Part shown: positions 57,407 through 64,000 of the stretch, piece by piece
Position numbering within the stretch: the first letter of the stretch is position 1
Layout of the letters: every line of letters starts with the position of its first letter
DNA from: Hysterangium stoloniferum
Lineage: Eukaryota > Basidiomycota > Agaricomycetes > Hysterangiales > Hysterangiaceae
Length of the DNA stretch: 64,000 bases
Assembly: GCA_015178975.1 (NCBI GenBank)
Contig: WHVD01000047.1
Span: 310,001 to 374,000, forward strand
Direction of reading: 5' to 3'
Program-made: the position numbers and the translations under genes
Notes under the pieces: model-generated
What the model saw: the letters and a program-made list of their open reading frames with translations, nothing else
The model's database searches: none
What the model was told of the DNA's origin: nothing

Positions 57407-57940
57407 TATAATATCAAATGTTTACTAATAAAAGCAAAATTGCTACAAAACTCTATCTTTAAATAGCAGTATCTATTCTGAGACTATTATATTGTTAGCC
57501 ACCAACCATAAGAAACAATTCTCCGTATTACATCCTAAACAATTCAGAATCAATTAATAGAACCTGTTGTATATAGTTTTCCAATTTATGTAAATACTTG
57601 CTAATACTTTTGTTGTTAATTTGTTTTTTAAAAACTAAACTGTAGTTATTTCCTAGTAAAATATGTGAGATGTCATTGGAAATTTTTCATCCTATGGCCT
57701 TCTTTATTAAGTGAAACCACCTATATATTCTAGGTATGTTGAATCAAGTAGAAATCTGTCAGATTGACAGATCCATTCCAAACTAATACATATGTATTTA
57801 GAGGTGCCAATGATATACATATGCATGGAATGGACTATCTAAAGGTATCTATTTTTTAAAAGTATTAGTGTTTCAAACTACTAATTTTTTTTATTGTTTA
57901 CTCATGTCCAGAAAGATTCTGAGGCATCGTATGATGAAAT
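57407..57940. other. AT-rich spacer with small palindromes
   Basis: Upstream of ORF A (-) and of the KDZ transposase (+). 57,773-57,833 is an imperfect hairpin with tips CCATTCCA and TGGAATGG and inner ATACATATG repeats; CTGTCAGATTGACAG lies just before it. It could include the left end of the KDZ element, but no terminal inverted repeat was matched. Confidence 0.4.
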
Positions 57941-60861
57941 ATGGGAGGTATTGAGACTCCGAATGTGGGTGTATGGTACCTCCCAAACGGGATGTGCAGT
58001 GACAGCCTGTTACTATCTTCCCTCAATATTCCCACGCTGAAAAAAATGACCGCTGCAGGCCAAAATGGCAGGAAAAAGAATGCAGGACGAATGCCATCCT
58101 TTGATATATCTGTTGTGAACCAGTCTCCAGGCCCTTCTGTAAAGGATTCTCCATCCTTAACCTTCAATATCCCTGTGATTGGTCTCAGTAGTGGCTGTGA
58201 GCATTTGCCTACAGCCAAAGAAGCAAAAACAACTTCAAGGAATCCTTCAAAACCAAAGCGGCTAATTCAGGACAGTAATACTACATCCAAGTGAAGAAAG
58301 AAAGCCCCCAGTATTGGAAATGGAGTAGGGGAGGAGAGGGAAACAAAACTCAGTGGGGATATAGGAGAATGGCAGGAGATCTTCACAGTGACACTGAATC
58401 CCTTCAAAAATGGTGAAGAAAATAATTTAAAATTAAACCAAAATTCTCAATTACAGGAACAGGATATTGTTTATTGGGAGTGTTGCTTAGGAGAGGATGG
58501 GTTGAGCCGGTTAGATCATTCAACTTTTATTCTCCAAGACTGGGACCTGAAACTTGAAATGCTAAAGGTATGGTCTTCCATTTCACTGTATAATGTTTTA
58601 TTAATAATTTTTAGACTGACAGATACTTCCATGTCCGATATTTACCTATATCTGGATCAGAAGCCTCATTATCCTGTGACTGTGCAGCCAATAATTGTAT
58701 CCATACAACTATTCTCTCTCAGCACATAAATTTCATTCTATCTATGGAGCCTGAGTCCAATACACCTTACCCCACTGCATATCTTGTAGCTGAGACAAAG
58801 GGGAAGGACCACTTTATTTTCTCAATCCATGGTTCATCTGGTGAAGCACAAACTGGTGGAAAGTGGGTCTTTGTGTCATTAACAAGAGATGGGTCATGGT
58901 GTTGTTGTTCCTGCACTACAAGGGGCTTTTGTCACCACAAACCACTAGCTCAGGAATATGCTCACAGTGCAGAGATAATCAATGAAGCCCACCAATTAAT
59001 TTCAGCAGAAACAGGGATAGAAAATGTTGAAGAAGAGTCAATAGGAGAACCAATCTGTCATGTCCCTAACTATGTGGAAAAACATCTTATTTGCCAATTC
59101 CTGTCCCCCGTTGGGCATGACTTCCTGAAGATAAACTTGACTACCCATGTCAACTTCCTGAAATCCCACCTGAATATTTCCCATTGAATTCAATGTCAAG
59201 ATGCCGATGTGGAAACATTTTACCAGAAGATCTACCAAGAGAAATTACAACCCAAGGAATTGTTGTATTTGGGCTACAGAGAGCATATATTGGCAAAATT
59301 GAACTCCATGGTGTATTACTTGTAAACACAATCGAAGATATTATGGGCCTGACCTTGGAGATCTTGGAATTTTCAACTGGAATAATGCATTTGGATTCAC
59401 CCATGAGCTTCTTAATCAGTACACTAATACTTTTACTACAGCAGAGAATCCTTTCAGTGCATTTGTACTTGCAACTTGTCATCTCTATCTTTCTGCAGAT
59501 TCTCCAACCCCTCTCTGTTCCACAGAAACCTTCACCCATGTCTGGTTTGCCTTTACAGATCTTCAGCAGTTAGAATCTGGTATGAAATGTCCAATATGTG
59601 GACCTCATCCAGATATTGTTATTGCTAATGGGGTAAGCATTGGATATTCAGTGACAAAATGCACCTCTGGCCTTCATCCTCCAAGCTTGATTTCAAAGGA
59701 TTCTCCAAAGGTATCTGGAGTTAATTTAAAGCCATCCAGGATGGCAATTCCAAATCCCAGTGTTCGCAAAGTAATAAAGGAGCTAACTGCCACCAAAATC
59801 CCCTCAGCATCTGTCAACCTCACATTCCAGCAACAAGAGTTATATCCTGTTATTTCAGAATTTTTGAAATTCTACATCTCATTATCTGATTCTAAAAGAA
59901 TTGTTCCAGTCAGAGAACTATTATGCCAGGTAGGTTTCTTTCATGGTTTCTGGCACAAATACTATGAACTGACAAGTTGAAGATTGCTGCAGAAGATATC
60001 ATATTTCAGCTTGTTCCTCTCACAGCAGTTTCTCTTCTACAAGAATTAGTTGTGAAAAAGATCCCCCCACCACATTTACAATTATGGTGTCCAGCAATGG
60101 GAAACATTATATTGTCATACACTGGGGAGCAGTTTCCAGAACCCTTGTTCAAGATTGCTCAGTGGCTTTCTGACCATGCACAACAGGTTTATAGCAGCCT
60201 TTCACTTCATACACCCTCTCCTCCCACAAATATAGCAAGTGATCTAGACTGGAGAGTCTCTGGAAGCTGGTATGGTGGCCCACCAATTCAGGTGCAACCA
60301 TCTTATCCAGGGATACCAAGGGATGGTTTGACAGAGGCAGAAATTATGAAGGAGGAGACTGAATGTGGAAAATATTATGGCCAATACAAAAAGGCTCATT
60401 TAACTGGAGGCCTGATGATTCTCTGGTGTACCCGTTCAATTGGGCTAGGTTTTCATATTATGCCCAAGGCAGAGGGCCGCAATGATGTCTTCTCAGCAAT
60501 TTATACTCACTGGCCAGTTACTCCTAAAATAATTGTATATGATTTTGCATATCAATTGGCACCATATTGTCTTATTCGTGAACCTGGTTATTTTGGACAA
60601 ACCCGCTTTGTGGTTGATGAATTTCATGCTTCTGATCACACCAAGTGCAGTAGAGCATCCCATGCTGGTTTTGTCATGCAGTATGATCCCCAATTACAAG
60701 CTATCAATACCAGTGCCATTGAAGTTGGGAATTCTGGAGCTTCAAAAATTCGAAAAAGTGTCAGCTATATGACTCAACGCCATGCTATCCAGTATATCAA
60801 AGTATATATGGATATTATGAATCATTCTCGAACAATTTATTTAGAGAAGAAAAGAAAATAG
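57941..60861 (+). pseudogene. KDZ-type transposase with CxC/SWIM-like cysteine clusters, decayed
   Basis: Large DDE-like transposase of the Kyakuja-Dileera-Zisupton group as found in mushrooms. The N-terminal part is Ser/Lys-rich, with a TGA near 58,292. After an intron at about 58,568-58,614 comes a Cys cluster (CDCAANNC), then a SWIM-like motif (CCCSCTTRGFCHHKPLA), CRCGNILPED, CITCKHNRRYYGPDLGDLG, and CPICGPHPDIVIANGVSIGY, the CxxCGxxPxxVxxDG-like core. A second intron at about 59,929-59,975 leads to the catalytic half: IVYDFAYQLAPYCLIREPGY, RFVVDEFHASDHTKCS and SGASKIRKSVSYMTQRHA. Three further lesions: a frameshift in an A-run near 59,080, a TGA near 59,118, and a one-base loss near 59,311. 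The catalytic half is otherwise open. Family recognition is from motif memory. Confidence 0.78.
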
Positions 60862-60898
60862 TATTTTAGAAAATGTACATAAATAGATCAAATATATC

Positions 60899-62779
60899 TC
60901 ATTTCGAGCAGAGAAGTTCTATTTTCCGTTCCAACTCCTTGCAAAGCTCCTGCTCTTGCATCAGGGAAACCTCTACCTCTTCTTTCTCTTTTCTAGCAAT
61001 CTCTCTTTCTCTTTCTGCCTGATCAGCTCTCTCCCACTGTTCAGCAATCTGCTGAAGTGAGCCTGACCGACCAGCATCCTGGACCTGTAAAAATATTGTT
61101 CCTAAATGTTCCATCGAAGTTTTGATGTCTTCAACTGTATCCTGGTCAATTTTGAGGTTATCAGACACTAAAAACTTTGAATTCCCCTGTCCCAGTGTCT
61201 CTGGACTAAGCTGATGTTAGAAGAATTGAAAATACGAATTTAAGGTTACTCACCAGGCAATAATTGTCACTACATATGCTCCTGTGGCTTCTGTAAGCTC
61301 TCGGCACTTTCAAACCATGTTAGAATGACTACAGAAAGGATAATGGTTTAATACCTTTGATATGATTGTTCCTGCTCTTTTGTAGTAAGCATTTGTCCGA
61401 TCTCGGTCATTTAATATAAAATTGACTACAAAAGGTAATCAGAAAGAGCTAGAAAGAGTACGATTGATTCATACCTTTCCTATCAGTAAAACCCTTCCTC
61501 TTTTTCAATGCAAGCCCCACATCTGTTGCCTGTATTTCCCCATCTTCATCTGCTGTGTGTTTTTGCTTTCCGTCATCTGCAGAGGGTGCTGCGGGTAGTT
61601 GGGGTGTTCTGGAATGGAGCTGAGGATTGCCTGTATTGGCTGAAGAATGTAAACATCATTTAATGGTTGGAGGGGATAAACGCACCAGTTGGAGGGGCTG
61701 GTGTGCAGTGAGGTAATACAGAAGAATGTCTGGAGCCTGTAGTAACTGCTGTAAAGGGAATATAAGTATTATTAGTGAATAATTGGGATACAAACATACC
61801 TGGTGATCCAATGATTTCAGAGATCACAGAAAACTCCCTGCTCATAGATCCTTGTGCACTGCTTTCTGGAGGTAGTAGAAGCTCTCCCGCACCTACAGAC
61901 ACTGATTGACCATCTTTTACTGCAAGATTAACAAAGTATGAGACTCCTGTTAATGTTCGGAAAGAGAAATACTCACCAGAAGGGTTCAAAGGACCTACAA
62001 TCATTGATTCTCCAAGATCTCTCCCATCTGGCAGAGTTGTCCCCCTCTGGCTTTTAGTACTGTCAGAGTGTATGTGGATATCTTCCACTATTTTTTGGGT
62101 GTTTGGAGGAGCCACTGAGGAGGGGGAAAGAGATTGTGGGATTGCATGGCGATGAGGAGCAAGAACCTGGAAAGGTGGGGGAACAGCAGGGTGATTTCGG
62201 ATGGCAGATAAAACATAGAAATCACTAGAATTAGGGGATAATGTCCCAGTGTCAGTAGAGATAAGGGTTGGGTCAATATTGGGTATGGGTAGGGAAGGGA
62301 AGGGTGCCGACATGCAGGGTGGTGTGTATGAAGGATGAATCTGAGCTGGTGGAGCAGCTACTACCATTCAGCTACTTTATTAATAACAAAACTAATTCAT
62401 ACATACCTTTGGTTGACATTTGTGCACCCTGTGTCTCGAATACATGTGCAGGTGAAAGACAAACATCTGGCATCACTAAGGGGATAGAATGAACATGATC
62501 AAGATGAGGAGGGCTCCTAGGTGGTGGTAGCCCATCAGACTGTGTCTTGGGTCCATTTCCTAATGTTGAAAGAGGGCTCCTCATGACATCAGGGGCCTTG
62601 GATACCTTGGATCTTTGTTTGTATGGACAGGAGTGCCCAGTGAGAGGTAATTCTCCTTGTCCAGCATCATGGCAATGTCGACAATGCTTAATCTAAATAA
62701 TTATGACAGATATATAAGAGAATTCATTACGAGACAGGGTTTCACAGACCTGTTTCACTCTGAGTGCCTTCGTGATCAT
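60899..62779 (-). CDS. MADS-box-like protein with zinc knuckle and coiled coil, next to KDZ transposase
   Basis: Nine exons on the minus strand: 62750-62779, 62407-62692, 61977-62357, 61800-61919, 61686-61748, 61475-61639, 61355-61425, 61254-61306 and 60899-61205. They sum to 1,476 nt, exactly 492 codons including TGA; every intron is about 45-60 nt with GT-AG ends. Residues 14-32 hold a Cys/His motif (CRHCHDAG...GHSCPY). A long Pro/Ser-rich linker follows. About residues 335-395 resemble a MADS box: basic KKRKGFTDRK, NDRDRTNAYYKRAG, IISKCRELTEATGAYVVTII, with the same spacing as SRF from KR to the TG turn and the hydrophobic strand. Residues about 430-485 form a charged coiled coil (AEQWERADQAEREREIARKE). 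It converges with the KDZ transposase, 37 bp between stops. The start ATG at 62779 is the weakest point; an earlier exon may exist. Confidence 0.72.
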
Positions 62780-62810
62780 CTCTGTGTAGTTACAAGTAGT
62801 TGGTGGGGTT

Positions 62811-63081
62811 CTATCTAGATCAAGGGCAATAAAAATATCAAAAAGATGAAAGGAAGTTACAATTAACTCTACTTACCTTTGATCTAGTAGCTGTGTATGA
62901 GTAGTTTGATTGCTGTAGAAGTCAACACAATTCGATGCGACGTGTTGGTGCAGTTCTGCTTAGATCAAGGACAATAAATATCAAAAAGATGAAAGGAAGT
63001 TAGAATCAACTCCACATATGTACCTTTGATCTAGTTGCTCTGTATGAGTAGATTAATTGTTGTAGAAGTCAACACAATTCG
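62811..63081. repeat. Tandem duplication, two ~125-bp units
   Basis: Unit 1 (about 62811-62935) and unit 2 (about 62956-63081) share AGATCAAGGxCAATAAA, ATCAAAAAGATGAAAGGAAG, ACCTTTGATCTAG and GTAGAAGTCAACACAATTCGA with few differences. They lie immediately upstream of the MADS-like gene (minus strand), in its probable promoter or first-intron region. Confidence 0.8.
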
Positions 63082-63097
63082 ACCCAATGCAATTCGA

Positions 63098-63116
63098 CAC
63101 AACGCGACACGTTGTG
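63098..63116. repeat. Short perfect hairpin
   Basis: CACAACG and CGTTGTG are separated by CGACA. It is preceded by several copies of AATTCGAC/CGACACAA-type words. It lies between the tandem repeat and the terminal LTR element; possibly part of a transposon end or a binding site. Confidence 0.45.
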
Positions 63117-63177
63117 GTTAGCCCAAAAGGGAACCCCTTAGTAAGGGTGTCATGCCACAACCTGTTTGGGAGGTACC

Positions 63178-64000
63178 TGTCAGGAACCGGGAAACCCGCC
63201 GGCCTCCGGGCCCCTGGACCCCGTCCTACATGCTCCCGACCCTCTATATTGTATAGTAACAACTGGAGTTCCCACGGGAGCCCGCATGTCAACTTGTTTA
63301 TGCCTGACTCTCTGTACGCACCCCACCTGTCTGCACCTAACCCTCCATGTCTCATACACCAGTCCTCGGACTCCTCCGGACTCCGGACTCCACTCTATGT
63401 ACACCCGACACTCTGTGTCTTATGTACCAGTCACCGTTCCTTGTACTAATAATCCCCGGAACTTTCCCGGGACCTATTGCCCGGGGACTCCATGGGACTA
63501 TTCCCGGAAGCAAGTGTGTGTTCAGAATAGTTACCGGAAACCTCTGCGGGACTATCCGTGGAGCTTTGTTCGGGAACTTAACAGTAGATTGAAACTACAA
63601 CTCATCACTCGTTTACCTTATCTGACCCCATGTTTTAATTTCCCCATTCATTTGTTCACAGTTCTACATCGGCATCGCATTACTTATCTTTTACAGAATC
63701 GCTTGTGTTTTCAGACTTCGTTCTGACTTCCAGATGCAGAGATAAGTCAATGGCTGAAGCTGATCCTGTTTTACTCAGATACACTCGTTTGCCCTGCCCC
63801 GATCCTTGCTTTTGTCCTGCCCCTGGTTTGCTCGACTCCCGATTATTTCCGGATTTTCTAGATAGGTTATTTCCCCCAGCCTCCGGAATTGCACTCTGTC
63901 TGCCAGTTACCTTGAAGGTATACTATGGATTCAAGTGTGCAATGTGTTGGTCACCTAGTGCTTGGTTTTCTTTACAGATATACCTCCTAAAACCATTGCT
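63178..64000 (+). mobile_element. 5' part of a CpG-rich LTR retrotransposon (runs off the window)
   Basis: The LTR runs from TGTCAGGAACCGGG (63178) to GAACTTAACA (63583), 406 bp, and is rich in CpG. The text after it, GTAGATTGAAACTAC, is nearly the same as that after the Ty3 5' LTR at 45,638, which supports the LTR end. 63,584-64,000 would be leader or start of gag; no long ORF is visible yet. High CpG suggests a recent insertion. Confidence 0.6.

Noticed and set aside
1-64000. CRISPR arrays, operons, Shine-Dalgarno sites or prokaryotic defence systems
   Set aside because: The window is intron-rich fungal DNA; repeats found are transposon-related and none shows regular spacer structure.

Overview
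The window reads as nuclear DNA of a mushroom-forming basidiomycete (Agaricomycetes). The evidence is dense spliceosomal introns of about 45-60 nt, a type 3 copper tyrosinase, fungal-only families (Kei1, fungal complex I 21 kDa subunit, LIM-RhoGAP), chromodomain Ty3 retroelements and a KDZ/CxC-type transposase. No prokaryotic features were seen. Exon joins given below come from reading splice sites by eye.

Positions 1-39,100 are an ordinary gene-rich housekeeping region: ribosomal protein S15 (+), a three-LIM RhoGAP of the Rga type (+), the IPC synthase subunit Kei1 (+), a PQ-loop membrane protein (-), a tyrosinase (+), the ribosome biogenesis WD protein Ipi3 (-), a small orphan protein (+), two identical inverted tRNA-Thr genes, a CDK7/Kin28 kinase (+), a nuclear basket FG nucleoporin (-), a complex I accessory subunit (-), tRNA-Pro and tRNA-Ala (both with introns), an unknown membrane protein (-), an Aa_trans vacuolar transporter (-), an RBR ubiquitin ligase (-) and pseudouridine synthase Pus1 (-). 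These genes do not form one pathway.

Positions 39,400-64,000 are a repeat compartment. It holds layered LTR fragments of one family, a Tc1-like element with ~210-bp inverted repeats inserted in an LTR, a degenerate chromodomain Ty3 element (about 45.2-52.9 kb) that was itself hit by a 1,740-bp gag-only LTR element with an exact 5-bp target duplication, a Tc1 remnant, a perfect 52-bp inverted repeat, a candidate solo LTR, an AT-rich unknown ORF of about 530 codons split by a solo LTR (removing the LTR and one target-site copy restores the reading frame exactly), and the 5' part of a CpG-rich LTR element at the window end. Much of this compartment lacks CpG, in contrast to the host genes.

The most unusual locus is 57.9-62.8 kb. 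A decayed KDZ-type transposase (CxC/SWIM-like zinc cluster plus DDE-like core) converges on an apparently intact nine-exon gene. That gene's predicted 491-residue product carries an N-terminal zinc-knuckle-like motif, a MADS-box-like DNA-binding region and a C-terminal coiled coil. An intact MADS-like regulator beside a broken transposase is the best candidate here for an undescribed transposon-associated or newly domesticated system.
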